Shown here: positions 14,917 through 23,759 of the stretch, in pieces
How positions within the stretch are numbered: position 1 is the stretch's first letter
Layout: each line of letters starts with the position of its first letter
Source: an uncultured Oscillospiraceae bacterium
Lineage (GTDB): Bacteria; Bacillota; Clostridia; Oscillospirales; Ruminococcaceae
Reading direction: 5' to 3'
Assembly: GCA_905212515.1 (NCBI GenBank)
Contig: CAJMEU010000009.1
Location: 1-31,487 of the forward strand
Length of the DNA: 31,487 nt
Program-made: the position numbers and the translations under genes
Notes under the pieces: generated by a model
Database searches by the model: none
Seen by the model: only the letters and a program-made list of their open reading frames with translations
What the model was told of the DNA's origin: nothing

Positions 14917-17265
14917 ATGAAAAAGTTTTTATCCCTGTGCCTTGCCCTGTGCATGGCGTTTACCCTGGCGGCGCCGGCTTTGGCCGAGACCGTGCTGGCC
15001 GAGGCGCCCTTAACGGCGGCCGAGGCGCCGCTGCCCGCGGGCGCGCCGGCAGACGATGGGACGGCGTGCCTGCCTGAACAGGTGGGATCCATGAAACAGG
15101 CGCAGCTGGAGGCTGTATATTTGAACGGGTACGCGGGAAGCGATTCGAAGGACGGCACCACAGCGGCGCAGGCTGTTCGAACGCTGGACAAGGCGCTGTC
15201 CCTGCTGGCGGAAAACGGGACCGTTTATATCTGTGGAACAGTTGGCCTGACCGCCAGCAAGACGTTGGAGAATATCCGATTCGCACGCGAAAGCACCTAT
15301 AAAGGCTCACTTTTCAGCGTGGCCGGAAAAGGGAGCGTTCTGACCCTGAACAATGTTACGGTAGACGGCGCCAATGTGCAGGGAGTCACCGATTCGCTGG
15401 TGAGTGTCACAAATTATGGAACGCTGGCGGTCAACGAGGGAACGAAGTTGATCAACAACTACAGTACGGGTGATGGCGGCGCTGTTTATGCCTATCAAGG
15501 CACCCTCAGTTTGAACGGCGGCGAGATATCCAACAACGGCACGGATCGGGCCGGCGGCGGCATCTGCGCCATAGACAGCACCGTTACGTTGACGGGCACA
15601 AAAATCACCGGCAATACTTCCGCGCGGCGGGGCGGCGGCGTTTATGTGGAAAAATATTCGCCAACCGCCCAGTCCGTCTTTACGATAAGTGCTGGCGAGA
15701 TTTCCGGAAATCGATTGACGAAAGAGGGTTATGACGGCGCGGGGATCTGCATCTGGAAGGATTGCGAAGTGCGGATTTCCGGCGGAACCATCAAAGACAA
15801 TACCAGTGTGGATGAGGCAGACGCTGCTGGAACAGCCATTTCGCTCAATGGGGGCGGCACTTCGTTTGCCACGTTGAAGCTGAGCGGCAGCCCGGTGATC
15901 GAGGGCGATGTTTGCTTGTGGGATGAAAAGACAGCAGGGCCCGTCATTCTGGTGGATGGCACGTTTGTCCCCGCCAACCCTGTGCAGGTGTGCGCCAATT
16001 GGTGGTCTGAGGGAACGGTGGCAGCTCAGTATGATGCAGGTTCGACGCCTGATCCCGCTCATTTTGAGCCGATGGACGAGGAATATGGATTGGCGGTGGA
16101 CGGGCAAACCCTGAAATGGGTGGAAAAGCATCGCGTTGTATTTAAATCGGCGGATAATCGGACCACCTACAAAAGGTTGTATGTGATGCCCAACACTCTG
16201 GTGGACAAATCCGAAGCGCCCCAACCTGACGCGCAGCCGGGCTTTTATTTGATGGGCTGGGTACGCTATGGGGCGCAGACATTGTGGGACTTTGACAAAA
16301 ACCCCATTGTGGATAAATCGACATCACTTCTGGCCGCCTGGGGCATAAAACCGCCTGAATCGGTGATTCTGAAGGCGGACAGCACCACCCTCTATGAAGG
16401 GGGTAGCGTTGTGCTGACAGCTTCCGCCACACAGGAAAATCCCCATGCCACCTTTAGCTATACATGGTACCAGGACGGGCAGCAAATCCCTGACGCGGAT
16501 GGACAGACATTGACCGTGACGGAGCCGGGCAGCTATATGGTAAAAGTGCAGGCGATGCTGAACGGGCGCCTCTCGGAGCAGGTGGAAAGCAACACGGTGG
16601 TTGTGGCAATGGGCCAGCCGCCTGTTGCCGATACTGCCGTCACCCTGGACAAAACCTTTCTGTCCCTGGAACCGGGCGATACGGCCAAGCTGAAAGCCGC
16701 CCTGACCCCGGCCGACGCCACCTACAAGTACATTTTCTGGGAATCCTCCGATGAAGCGATTGCCACGGTCAGCGACAGCGGTTTGGTGACGGCCGTTGCC
16801 GACGGCACGGCCACCATCACGGCCAAAAGCTGGTACGGCAACACCGCCACCTGCGAGGTGACGGTGAAGAAGGCGGACGTGCCCACGCCGCCGGAGCCGA
16901 CCGACCCCTGGCCCACGGAGGGGCTGGAAGGGTTCGTGACGCGGTGCTACCGCGTGGCCCTCTCCCGCGACCCGGACAAGGCCGGCCATGCCGACTGGGT
17001 GCGCTGGCTGCAGGACGGCACGGTGGATGCGACGTCCTGCACTTACGGCTTTGTGTTCAGCAAAGAGATGAACAACAAGAACCTCTCGGACGAGGACTTT
17101 GTCAAGACGCTGTACCGGCTGTTCATGGACCGGGAGGGCGAAGCCACAGGCGTGGCGTTCTGGACCAAGTACCTGAAGGACGGCCACAGCCGCCTGGAGG
17201 TGTTCTACGGCTTTGCCGATTCCATCGAGTTTGCCTGCATCAAAGCCAATTACGGCATTCAATAA
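14917..17265 (+). CDS. Secreted beta-helix / Ig-like / DUF4214 surface protein
   Basis: This 782-residue exported protein begins with a clear signal peptide (MKKFLSLCLALCMAF..., Ala-x-Ala cleavage about residue 23). Residues about 75-350 form a right-handed parallel beta-helix with repeats such as LNGGEISNNGT, LTGTKITGNTS, GGGVYV and ISGGTIKDNTS, seen in pectate-lyase-like adhesins and autotransporter-type proteins. An InlB/SpaA-like segment follows (HRVVFKSADN...GFYLMGWV), then an Ig-like module (ADSTTLYEGGSVVLTASAT) and a Big_2 domain (VTLDKTFLSLEPGDTAKL...). A C-terminal DUF4214 domain (about 665-782; FVTRCYRVALSRDPDKAGHADW) ends the protein. No LPXTG or S-layer anchor is visible, so DUF4214 may provide attachment. 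AAAAGGAGGT lies upstream of the ATG. The central part uses more A/T-ending codons than the ends, suggesting module acquisition. Confidence 0.87.
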   Translation: MKKFLSLCLALCMAFTLAAPALAETVLAEAPLTAAEAPLPAGAPADDGTACLPEQVGSMKQAQLEAVYLNGYAGSDSKDGTTAAQAVRTLDKALSLLAENGTVYICGTVGLTASKTLENIRFARESTYKGSLFSVAGKGSVLTLNNVTVDGANVQGVTDSLVSVTNYGTLAVNEGTKLINNYSTGDGGAVYAYQGTLSLNGGEISNNGTDRAGGGICAIDSTVTLTGTKITGNTSARRGGGVYVEKYSPTAQSVFTISAGEISGNRLTKEGYDGAGICIWKDCEVRISGGTIKDNTSVDEADAAGTAISLNGGGTSFATLKLSGSPVIEGDVCLWDEKTAGPVILVDGTFVPANPVQVCANWWSEGTVAAQYDAGSTPDPAHFEPMDEEYGLAVDGQTLKWVEKHRVVFKSADNRTTYKRLYVMPNTLVDKSEAPQPDAQPGFYLMGWVRYGAQTLWDFDKNPIVDKSTSLLAAWGIKPPESVILKADSTTLYEGGSVVLTASATQENPHATFSYTWYQDGQQIPDADGQTLTVTEPGSYMVKVQAMLNGRLSEQVESNTVVVAMGQPPVADTAVTLDKTFLSLEPGDTAKLKAALTPADATYKYIFWESSDEAIATVSDSGLVTAVADGTATITAKSWYGNTATCEVTVKKADVPTPPEPTDPWPTEGLEGFVTRCYRVALSRDPDKAGHADWVRWLQDGTVDATSCTYGFVFSKEMNNKNLSDEDFVKTLYRLFMDREGEATGVAFWTKYLKDGHSRLEVFYGFADSIEFACIKANYGIQ

Positions 17266-17273
17266 AGCAAAAG

Positions 17274-17303
17274 CGCCCCGGATCTCTCCGGGGCGTCTTT
17301 TTT
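17274..17303. terminator. Bidirectional terminator between the surface protein and the ECF-partner gene
   Basis: CGCCCCGGA (17274-17282) pairs with TCCGGGGCG (17287-17295) around a 4-base loop. TCTTTTTT follows, and CAAAAG precedes it for the opposite strand. Confidence 0.9.
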
Positions 17304-17305
17304 AA

Positions 17306-18448
17306 TTATTCCAGGGGAAGCTGGTAGATGCACCAGGTGAGGACGCCTGCCTCGTCCAGGTGGTACAGGCTGGCGTAAAGCCGGGCCTGTGTGCCCTCGC
17401 CGCTGCCAAAAAGGTTTTCCAGGGCCCAGCCGGCGCTGTGGCCGGGAAAGAGCTCTGACACCAAATGGCCGTCGCCGCCGGTGACGCCGCCCGCCTCGCC
17501 TTCATACTCCGCGCGCACCTTGCCCTGGGCGTCCGGCACCAGCGTTTGCTGCGAATCCTGCACCAGCGTGCCCAGCTGGGGCAATTGGGCCGGGTCCATG
17601 GCCGCGTAGCGGGCAAAGGCCTGGAGCACGGGGTCGTCCCCCGGGGCGGAGGGCTGCTGGGGCGCCGGCTGGCTTTGGGCATCCAGGTAAGCCTGGGCCG
17701 CGGCCGGGTCGGCCCGGTCGGCGGGGATGGGCAGGGCAAACAGGGCGTTGAGGCCCGCGTAGTCCGCGCTGGACGTGATGGCGCCGTCGGCGCCCAGGGT
17801 GTAAGCGGTGTTGTCGATAAAGGGCTGGTCCAGCACGGCGAGGTACAGCTGCCGGTCGGCAAAGGCGGACACATCGTCACACTGGGCCAGGCGATAATAC
17901 ACGCCGTCGATGACCCGGGCGCTGAAGGAGCCGCCCATGGTGGCGATGTTGTGCTGCCAGGGCTCCAGCCCCCCGACGAGCGGGGAGACGCAGAAATCCA
18001 GGTTCTCCTCAATGGTCATCGGCGTGCCGTCCTCGTGCTCGATGGCGACCACGGCGTAGGTTTTGCCCGCGCCCTCCTCGTCCAGCAGGCCGTAGGGTTC
18101 CAGGTCCTGGCCGGCGGCCACGCCCAGGAAGGTGGCCTTGTAGCCGCCTTTGGTGACGGTCTCGTTCACCGTGACGGCGTCCCCGTTTTCGAACGCCTGC
18201 GCCAGGGCGGGGGCGTCCAGGGCGTTCGCTGCCTCCTTGGGGCTTAGCAGCAGGCCCACGGCCAGGGCCGTGACGGACAGCAGGCACACCAGTGCCGCCG
18301 CCAGAATGATCACACGTTTTTTCATCATTGCAGCTCCTTTTCTGGGGGCCGGGGAAAGCTGCGCGGCCCGGACGGCGCCTTGGAATATTGCATCCTTGTT
18401 CAGAAGTTCTTCTTCGATCACCGCTTTGAACAGTTCCCGTTCCGTCAT
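17306..18448 (-). CDS. Single-pass membrane partner of the ECF sigma factor (putative anti-sigma)
   Basis: This 380-residue protein has a short cytoplasmic N-terminus (MTERELFKAVIEEELLNKDA...), one transmembrane helix at about residues 44-66 (RVIILAAALVCLLSVTALAVGLLL) and a large extracytoplasmic domain of about 310 residues, rich in Ala, Asp and Gln, with no family I can name. Its ATG overlaps the sigma factor stop in an ATGA, so the two are translationally coupled. That arrangement and topology are typical of sigma/anti-sigma pairs. Inference: the N-terminus binds the sigma factor and the outer domain senses an envelope signal. The zinc-finger HxxxCxxC motif of ZAS anti-sigma factors is absent. 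The start 18448 is fixed by this overlap and by AAAGGAG 11 bases upstream; the longer reading to 18760 is out of frame inside the sigma gene. Confidence 0.8.
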   Translation of the reverse strand: MTERELFKAVIEEELLNKDAIFQGAVRAAQLSPAPRKGAAMMKKRVIILAAALVCLLSVTALAVGLLLSPKEAANALDAPALAQAFENGDAVTVNETVTKGGYKATFLGVAAGQDLEPYGLLDEEGAGKTYAVVAIEHEDGTPMTIEENLDFCVSPLVGGLEPWQHNIATMGGSFSARVIDGVYYRLAQCDDVSAFADRQLYLAVLDQPFIDNTAYTLGADGAITSSADYAGLNALFALPIPADRADPAAAQAYLDAQSQPAPQQPSAPGDDPVLQAFARYAAMDPAQLPQLGTLVQDSQQTLVPDAQGKVRAEYEGEAGGVTGGDGHLVSELFPGHSAGWALENLFGSGEGTQARLYASLYHLDEAGVLTWCIYQLPLE

Positions 18449-18978
18449 GGGCTGTGCGTCTCCTTTCCATATTTGGCCCTCAATTGGTTGACCGTGCGAT
18501 AGAGCTTTGTCTTTACCGTGGATTCCTTGAGGCCAAGTGCCTGCGCCACCTGACGCAGGGGCATGTCCTGCCCGTAGTACAGATAAAAGATGCGCTGTAC
18601 GTCCGCCGGTTTTTGGCGCAGATCGTTCGCCAACTGCCGCAGCAGCGCCCTGTCCGCCGCCAGGTCCTCCAGGGGCGGGGAGGGATCCCGCAGGGCGTCG
18701 GCCAGATCCTCCAGCGGCTCCTCCGCCTTGCGGCGGCCCCAATGGGTGTAGTGGCGCCACAGGCGGAAACGGGCCGTGTGCAGCACCAGGGCGATGGGCT
18801 CCCGCACGTAATCGGTGCCCTTGTCCAGGATCAGCTTGTAGACCTGGGCGTAGGTGTCCTGCAGGATGTCGGCGATCTGCCCGGGGTCCGCGCAGCGCTT
18901 GGTCACGTAAAGCAAAGCCTGTTTGTAGGTCGTTTCGTATAATGCTTCAAAAAAGGTGATGGGGTCCTGGCCAGTCAT
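18445..18978 (-). CDS. ECF-type RNA polymerase sigma factor
   Basis: This 177-residue sigma-70 family protein has only regions 2 and 4. Region 2 covers about residues 9-75 (ALLYVTKRCADPGQIADILQDTYAQVYKLI, the core-binding and -10 recognition helices). Region 4 covers about 118-168 (RIFYLYYGQDMPLRQVAQALGLKESTVKTKLYRTVNQLR, a helix-turn-helix for the -35). Size and layout fit the ECF group. ATG 18978 follows AAGGCGGTG; the longer reading has no better site. It is encoded first, with its membrane partner overlapping by 4 bases. A TGAAAC motif upstream hints at autoregulation. Confidence 0.92.
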   Translation of the reverse strand: MTGQDPITFFEALYETTYKQALLYVTKRCADPGQIADILQDTYAQVYKLILDKGTDYVREPIALVLHTARFRLWRHYTHWGRRKAEEPLEDLADALRDPSPPLEDLAADRALLRQLANDLRQKPADVQRIFYLYYGQDMPLRQVAQALGLKESTVKTKLYRTVNQLRAKYGKETHSP

Positions 18979-19000
18979 GTTTTCACCGCCTTCACTCCTG

Positions 19001-19029
19001 TAGTTCCCGCAAGGGGGCAAATAGTTTCA
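19001..19029 (-). promoter_or_regulatory. Possible ECF-dependent autoregulatory promoter
   Basis: The minus strand upstream of the sigma gene reads TGAAACTA (19022-19029), resembling the GAAAC -35 of many ECF promoters, and about 21 bases later GGGAACTA (19001-19008). The -10 half does not match a known ECF consensus, so support is modest. Confidence 0.35.
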
Positions 19030-19039
19030 CCGCGGCAGA

Positions 19040-19083
19040 AAAAAAGCGGACCTTAGGCGCGTTGGCGCAAGGTCCGCTTTTTT
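19040..19083 (-). terminator. Terminator of the MacAB-type exporter operon
   Basis: A 15-bp perfect inverted repeat (AAAAAAGCGGACCTT, 19040-19054, with 19069-19083) has a T-run on the minus-strand exit, 10 bases after the permease stop. Confidence 0.93.
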
Positions 19084-19092
19084 GAGAGGGGA

Positions 19093-20364
19093 TCATTCGT
19101 AGCGCAGGGCCTCGATGGGGTCCAGCTTGGCGGCCTTGTTGGCCGGGTAATAGCCGAAAAACACGCCGATGGCCATGCTGAAGGTGACGGCGATGGCGAC
19201 GGAGGCCGGGCTGGCGGAGGCCGCGTAGCCCAACAGCTGGGCGCCGGCTGCGCCCAGCGCCATGCCCACCAAAATGCCGATGACGCCGCCGATGAGGCAG
19301 ATGATGACGCTTTCCACGATGAACTGCACGCGGATGCTGCCGTTGGTGGCGCCCAGGGCCTTGCGGGTGCCGATCTCGCGGGTGCGCTCGGTGATGGAGA
19401 CCAGCATGATGTTCATCACGCCGATGCCGCCCACCAAAAGGCTGATGCCGGCGATGACGGCGATGGCCAGGGACACGGTGCCCACCATCTGGGTCATGGA
19501 TTCCAGCAGGCTTTGCAGGCTGGAGGCCGTGGCCGTCCAGGAGTCGTTGCGGGTGTAATAGCTGGCGAAGAAGTTCTCCGTCTGGCTGAGGAAGGCGGTG
19601 GTGTCCACGTCCGTGTTGGCCACCACGGTGAAGGAGGAGTAGCCCGCGGCCTTGTGCCCCGCGGCCTTGGCCGTGGACAGGGGGACGTACATGTCCGTGG
19701 TGGGGGTGGAGTCGGTGCTTTCCATGATGAAGCCGTTGTTCTCGTAGGTGTACACGCCCACCACGTAGAATGTGCGCACCTTGCTGCCCACCGTGACCTG
19801 GAAGCTTTGGCCGATGGGCTCCTGGCCGGGGAACAGCTTCTGGCACAGCACGTCGCTGACCACGGCCACCTGGCGGCCCTTTTCCTGATCCTCTTCAGTG
19901 AAGAAACGGCCGCGGGTGATCTGCACGTCGTTGGCCTGCTGATAGTCGTTGTTGACGCCCGTGGCGTTCACCTTGACGGAGCCGGCCGCGTTCTTGATGG
20001 TGTACTGGCCCAAGGTCTCCGACAGGGCCAGGGCGTAAAGGTCATCGCCGTAAGCGGCGCGGAAATCCTCCAGCATGGCGTCGGTGAACAGGTCCTCGTC
20101 GCTGTAGCTGTCCGGGCGGAACATGCGCACCCAATCGCCCTGGGCGGCATCGCTGTCGCTTTTCTGCGTCAGGCTGACGGTGATGTTGTTGGCGCCCATG
20201 CTCTGCATGCTGGAGGTGACGGAGTTCTGCATGCTGCTGCCCACCGTCATGATGCCGATGACCGAACCGATGCCGATGATGATGCCCAGCATGGTGAGCA
20301 GGGCCCGCATCTTGTTGGCCCACAGGCCCGAGAGGGCCAGGCTGATATTTTCAAATAGCAGCAT
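19093..20364 (-). CDS. MacB-type ABC transporter permease (FtsX family)
   Basis: This 423-residue permease has the MacB/FtsX layout: one N-terminal transmembrane helix (MRALLTMLGIIIGIGSVIGIM, about residues 18-42), a large extracytoplasmic MacB_PCD domain (about 45-270) and three C-terminal helices. The C-terminal part carries the family motif GGIGVMNIMLVSITERTREIGTRKALGA and ends in PANKAAKLDPIEALRYE. Such permeases do not move substrate through the membrane but work by mechanotransmission with an adaptor. ATG 20364 was chosen for GGGGAGG at 8 bases; it overlaps the ATPase gene by 14 bases. With the adaptor and ATPase it forms a YknXYZ/MacAB-like exporter, probably for antimicrobial peptides or toxins (family knowledge, not shown here). 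Confidence 0.92.
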   Translation of the reverse strand: MLLFENISLALSGLWANKMRALLTMLGIIIGIGSVIGIMTVGSSMQNSVTSSMQSMGANNITVSLTQKSDSDAAQGDWVRMFRPDSYSDEDLFTDAMLEDFRAAYGDDLYALALSETLGQYTIKNAAGSVKVNATGVNNDYQQANDVQITRGRFFTEEDQEKGRQVAVVSDVLCQKLFPGQEPIGQSFQVTVGSKVRTFYVVGVYTYENNGFIMESTDSTPTTDMYVPLSTAKAAGHKAAGYSSFTVVANTDVDTTAFLSQTENFFASYYTRNDSWTATASSLQSLLESMTQMVGTVSLAIAVIAGISLLVGGIGVMNIMLVSITERTREIGTRKALGATNGSIRVQFIVESVIICLIGGVIGILVGMALGAAGAQLLGYAASASPASVAIAVTFSMAIGVFFGYYPANKAAKLDPIEALRYE

Positions 20365-21103
20365 GGCGCACACCTCCCCCCTGCTTTTCGCCCACGATCT
20401 GGCCGTCGAAAATGGTCACGATACGCTGGCACTCCCTGGCCAGAGCCTCGGAGTGGGTGATGAGCACGATGGTTTTGCCCTGCTCCTCGTGCAGCTTGTG
20501 GAAGATATCCATCACCAGGCGGCCGGTTTTCGAGTCCAGCGCGCCGGTGGGTTCGTCAGCCAGCAGGATGGCCGGGTCGTTGGCCATGGCGCGGGCGATG
20601 GCCACGCGCTGTTTTTGGCCGCCGGACAGCTCGTTGGGCTGGTGGGACATGCGGTCGCCCATGCCCACCAGTTCCAGCAGCTCTTTGGCGCGTTTTGTGC
20701 GCTGGGAGCCGGGCACCTGGTTGTACATCATGGGCAGGGCCACGTTTTTCAGCGCCGAGGTGCGGGGGATGAGGTTGAAGGTTTGGAATACGAAGCCGAT
20801 CTTCTGGCAGCGGATATGGGACAGCGCCTTGTCCCCCAGGGCGCCCACGTCCACGCCGTCCAGCAGGTAACGGCCCTCGGTGGGCTTATCCAGCGCGCCG
20901 ATGATGTTCATCATGGTGGATTTGCCCGAGCCGGATTCGCCAACGATGGCGATGAATTCGCCGGCGCGGACGGTGAGGTCGATGCCGTGGAGGATCTCCA
21001 GTTCGTTGGGCTGGCCCACGTAATAGCGCTTGACGATGCCGTCCATTTGAATGATGGGCTGGCCGGGGGCCGCTGTGCGCGGCGCTTCAAAGGTTTGGCT
21101 CAT
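20351..21103 (-). CDS. MacB-type ABC transporter ATP-binding protein
   Basis: This 250-residue ATPase of the LolD/MacB/FtsE class has Walker A GESGSGKST, the Q-loop FVFQTFNLIP, signature LSGGQKQRVAIARA, Walker B ILLADEPTGALD with catalytic Glu and the H-loop ITHS. All motifs are intact. ATG 21103 follows GGGGAGG at 8 bases and lies 4 bases after the adaptor stop; a further in-frame start would enter the adaptor gene. It powers the overlapping permease gene. Confidence 0.95.
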   Translation of the reverse strand: MSQTFEAPRTAAPGQPIIQMDGIVKRYYVGQPNELEILHGIDLTVRAGEFIAIVGESGSGKSTMMNIIGALDKPTEGRYLLDGVDVGALGDKALSHIRCQKIGFVFQTFNLIPRTSALKNVALPMMYNQVPGSQRTKRAKELLELVGMGDRMSHQPNELSGGQKQRVAIARAMANDPAILLADEPTGALDSKTGRLVMDIFHKLHEEQGKTIVLITHSEALARECQRIVTIFDGQIVGEKQGGGVRHAAI

Positions 21104-21107
21104 GGCG

Positions 21108-22814
21108 TCAGCCTCCCCTGGGGCCGCCATCGCCGCCGGGGCCGCCCATATCCGCGCCGGCAGCGGGCGCCACGGTCACGGTGGTGCCGCCGTCCATCAT
21201 CACGGGAGCGCCCATCATATCCTGCATCCCGGCGCCGTCGATGGCGCCCGTCTCGCCGATGGGCACGCGCACCACCATGCCGTCGGCGAGGCCTTCGCCG
21301 CTGACCTCCACGTAATAATCGTTCTCTTTGCCGCGCTGCACGGGCACGGCCTTCCAATCGCCGCCGTCCTGCACATAGATCACGTCGTTGCCGTCCTCGT
21401 CCTGTTCAACGGCGTCGTAGGGCACGGTGTACACGCCCTCGGTCTGGCTGAAGATGATCTCCGCTTTGGCGGACAGGCCCACCAGCAGGCCGCTGTCGGT
21501 GTTGTCCACGGTGATCTCGGCCGAGAATCCGCCGCTTTGGCCAGCGGTGACGGACACCTGCGTCACCGTTCCGGCAATTTCCTCGTCGCCGGTGGCGTCG
21601 CTTTTGATCACGGCCTTCTGGCCCACGGCCACCTTTTTGATGTCGTCCTCGTCGATGGTGACGGCCACCTTCAAATGCTGGGTGTCCTGGATGGTGGCGA
21701 TGGTGCCCTGGTTGATGACGCTGCCCACGGTGGCGCCGATGGAGGTGACGGTGCCGGAGGCCGTGGCGGTGATGACGCAGTCGTCCAATTTTTCCTGCAA
21801 GTCCTCAATGGCGTCGGAGGTGGTGCCGCTGTCCAGCTGCTTTTTGGCGGTGGACAGGCTGTCCTGGCACTGGGTCACGCTGTTCTGGGCCGACTCGTAG
21901 GTGCTCTTGGCCTGCTGCCAGGCCTGGTCGGCGGAGGAATAGTTCTGGTACAGGGTGTCGTAATCGCAGGTGGCCTTGGCGTTTTTCAGCTGCTCCTCGG
22001 CCTGCCCGCGCACGGCCACGGCCGTGTCGTAGGCGCTTTGCAGCCCGGGCAGCGAGGCCTGGGCATTGGCGATGGCCCCGTTGGCCGCGTCCAGCTGGCT
22101 TTGGGCGGCCGCGCGGGCCGCGTCGTCCGCCGCCGCGTCCAGGGCCGCCTGGGCGTTTGCCGCCTCCACCTGGGCCGTGGCCAGGGCGCCGTTTGCGTTG
22201 TTCAGGTCCTGGCCGGCCTTCTGCTCGGCCGCCAGGGCGATGTCGTAGGTGTTCTGGAAGGAGGCCACCGAGCTTTGGGCCGGCAGGAATTTGGCCCGCA
22301 GGGTTTCCAGGTTTGCGCTGGCCGTGGAATAGGCGCTTTGCGCCTCGGCCAGCTTCGTCTGCGCGGTGGCGAGGTTGGCGGCGGCCTTGTCGTAATTCTC
22401 CTTGGCCGTGGCCGCGTCCTCACCGGCGGTCTCCTGTTTTTTGGCCAGCTCTTTTTCCAGGTCCTCGCTGTCCAGGCGGGCGATCACGTCGCCCTCGTTC
22501 ACATGGTCACCCACTTGCACCAGGATCTCCTTCACCGGGTAGGTCAGCTGGGTGGTGACGTTGGCGGTGCTGCCGCTTTGCACGGTGCCGGTGACGGTGA
22601 TGCTGTCGTTCAGCGTGCCGCGGCCCAGCACCACCGTGCGCTCGCCGGTGGTACCGGCGGACGTGCCGGCGGGCAGTGCGCCGCCTTTGGGCGCCGCAAA
22701 GTGGCGCCAGGCCAGCGTGCCCCCCACCGCCACCACGGCCACCGCCGCCAGGACGATGACCTTCTTCTTTGTCGGCCGCAGAGCGCGGCGGACGGCTTGC
22801 ATGTTTTGGCTCAT
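21108..22814 (-). CDS. Membrane-fusion/adaptor protein of the MacAB-type exporter (HlyD/RND family)
   Basis: This 568-residue protein has an N-terminal membrane anchor (about residues 19-37, KVIVLAAVAVVAVGGTLAW). The first half of a lipoyl domain follows (GTVQSGSTANVTTQLTYPVKEILVQVGDHVNEGDVIARLD), then a long alpha-helical coiled coil of about 230 residues rich in Ala and Gln (about 115-345). The second lipoyl half (ITATASGTVTSIGATVGSVINQG), the beta-barrel and a C-terminal membrane-proximal domain complete it. The tail is Gly/Met-rich (GMQDMMGAPVMMDGG...). It is the first gene of a three-gene operon with the ATPase and permease. In Gram-positive relatives (YknX) the hairpin probably spans the wall and needs no TolC. 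The ATG at 22814 follows GAGAGGG. A TACAAT near 22845 may be its -10 box. Confidence 0.92.
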   Translation of the reverse strand: MSQNMQAVRRALRPTKKKVIVLAAVAVVAVGGTLAWRHFAAPKGGALPAGTSAGTTGERTVVLGRGTLNDSITVTGTVQSGSTANVTTQLTYPVKEILVQVGDHVNEGDVIARLDSEDLEKELAKKQETAGEDAATAKENYDKAAANLATAQTKLAEAQSAYSTASANLETLRAKFLPAQSSVASFQNTYDIALAAEQKAGQDLNNANGALATAQVEAANAQAALDAAADDAARAAAQSQLDAANGAIANAQASLPGLQSAYDTAVAVRGQAEEQLKNAKATCDYDTLYQNYSSADQAWQQAKSTYESAQNSVTQCQDSLSTAKKQLDSGTTSDAIEDLQEKLDDCVITATASGTVTSIGATVGSVINQGTIATIQDTQHLKVAVTIDEDDIKKVAVGQKAVIKSDATGDEEIAGTVTQVSVTAGQSGGFSAEITVDNTDSGLLVGLSAKAEIIFSQTEGVYTVPYDAVEQDEDGNDVIYVQDGGDWKAVPVQRGKENDYYVEVSGEGLADGMVVRVPIGETGAIDGAGMQDMMGAPVMMDGGTTVTVAPAAGADMGGPGGDGGPRGG

Positions 22815-22912
22815 AGGTGTTCCCTCTCCCTCTCTGAAAACGTCTCGTGCCCATTGTAGGCCGCAGTTGTGTTATCTTTGTGTGAAAATTTGGGAATTTG
22901 TGCGAGTCTGGT

Positions 22913-23746
22913 TCACGATCTTTCCAGCAGCACGCTGATCTGCGTCAGATAGCCCGCGGCGCTGGCGCTGGCGATCTCGTCCACGATGCCTTCCTTATAA
23001 AAATAGGGCCCCAGGCCGAGGCCCCGGGCGGCGGCATAGCCCACCAGCGCCGCGCAGGCATCGGCGGCGTTGCGGTAGTCCCCCCGCAGATAGACACAGG
23101 CATAACGGCCCGCGGGCTTTTCGTGCACGGGCACGCCGGCCGGGGGCGGCGCCGTCACCTTGGTGAAAAAGTAGGCGTAGGTGGCGCTGTCGCCGGCCCG
23201 CACGCGGCGCGCGTCCAGCATGGCGCCGAAGGGGAAGCCCTCGGCCAAGTCCTTGCACTGTTCCAGATGGGCGTACAGGGCGCGGCGGTACACCACCCGG
23301 GCGCTGCTGTCCACCGGCCGGCTGAGCACCAGCGTTTCGGCGGGCACATCCCGCGCCTCCACCCGGCCGCACACCGCCCCGGCCGCCTGCTCCACCAGTT
23401 CCAGGCGGTTTTCCAGCAGGGTGTTCAGACGGGCCAGGCGGGCCTGCTGCTGTTCCAGCTGCCCCAGCTGGCGGCGCAGCACGGCCGCCAGGCTGCCGGG
23501 CGTGCGGCCGGCCATGAAGCGCCCGATCTCCTCCAGCGACATGCCGATCTGCTGCAAAGCGCTGATGACCATGAAGGCGTCGTACTGCTCGTGCGAATAG
23601 CGGCGGTAGCCGTTTTCCAGCACGGCCGCCGGGCGGAAGATGCCCAGCTGCTCGTAATAGCGCAGGGTGCGCTTGGTGGTGCCGCACAGCGCGGCGAACT
23701 GGGCCGCGGAAAAATCTGCGCCGCCGGCCTGATTTTGCCCTTTCAT
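22913..23746 (-). CDS. MerR-family regulator with GyrI-like effector domain
   Basis: This 277-residue activator/repressor has a MerR winged helix at residues 12-80 (FSAAQFAALCGTTKRTLRYYEQLGIFRP then ENGYRRYSHEQYDAF) and a dimerising antiparallel coiled coil at about 85-120 (LRRQLGQLEQQQARLARLNTLL). The C-terminal part (about 130-277) resembles the GyrI-like ligand-binding domain of BmrR-type drug sensors, including the GRYACVYLRGDYRNA strand. No metal-ligand Cys pattern is present, so a small organic effector is likely. It is divergent from two aminotransferase genes; the shared region holds a perfect MerR operator. GGGGGAAGAG precedes the ATG. Confidence 0.9.
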   Translation of the reverse strand: MKGQNQAGGADFSAAQFAALCGTTKRTLRYYEQLGIFRPAAVLENGYRRYSHEQYDAFMVISALQQIGMSLEEIGRFMAGRTPGSLAAVLRRQLGQLEQQQARLARLNTLLENRLELVEQAAGAVCGRVEARDVPAETLVLSRPVDSSARVVYRRALYAHLEQCKDLAEGFPFGAMLDARRVRAGDSATYAYFFTKVTAPPPAGVPVHEKPAGRYACVYLRGDYRNAADACAALVGYAAARGLGLGPYFYKEGIVDEIASASAAGYLTQISVLLERS

Positions 23747-23759
23747 TGGCTCTTCCCCC

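Noticed and set aside
18449..18760. N-terminal extension of the anti-sigma-like protein to 484 residues
   Set aside because: It would lie wholly inside the sigma factor gene in another frame; ATGA coupling fixes the start at 18448.
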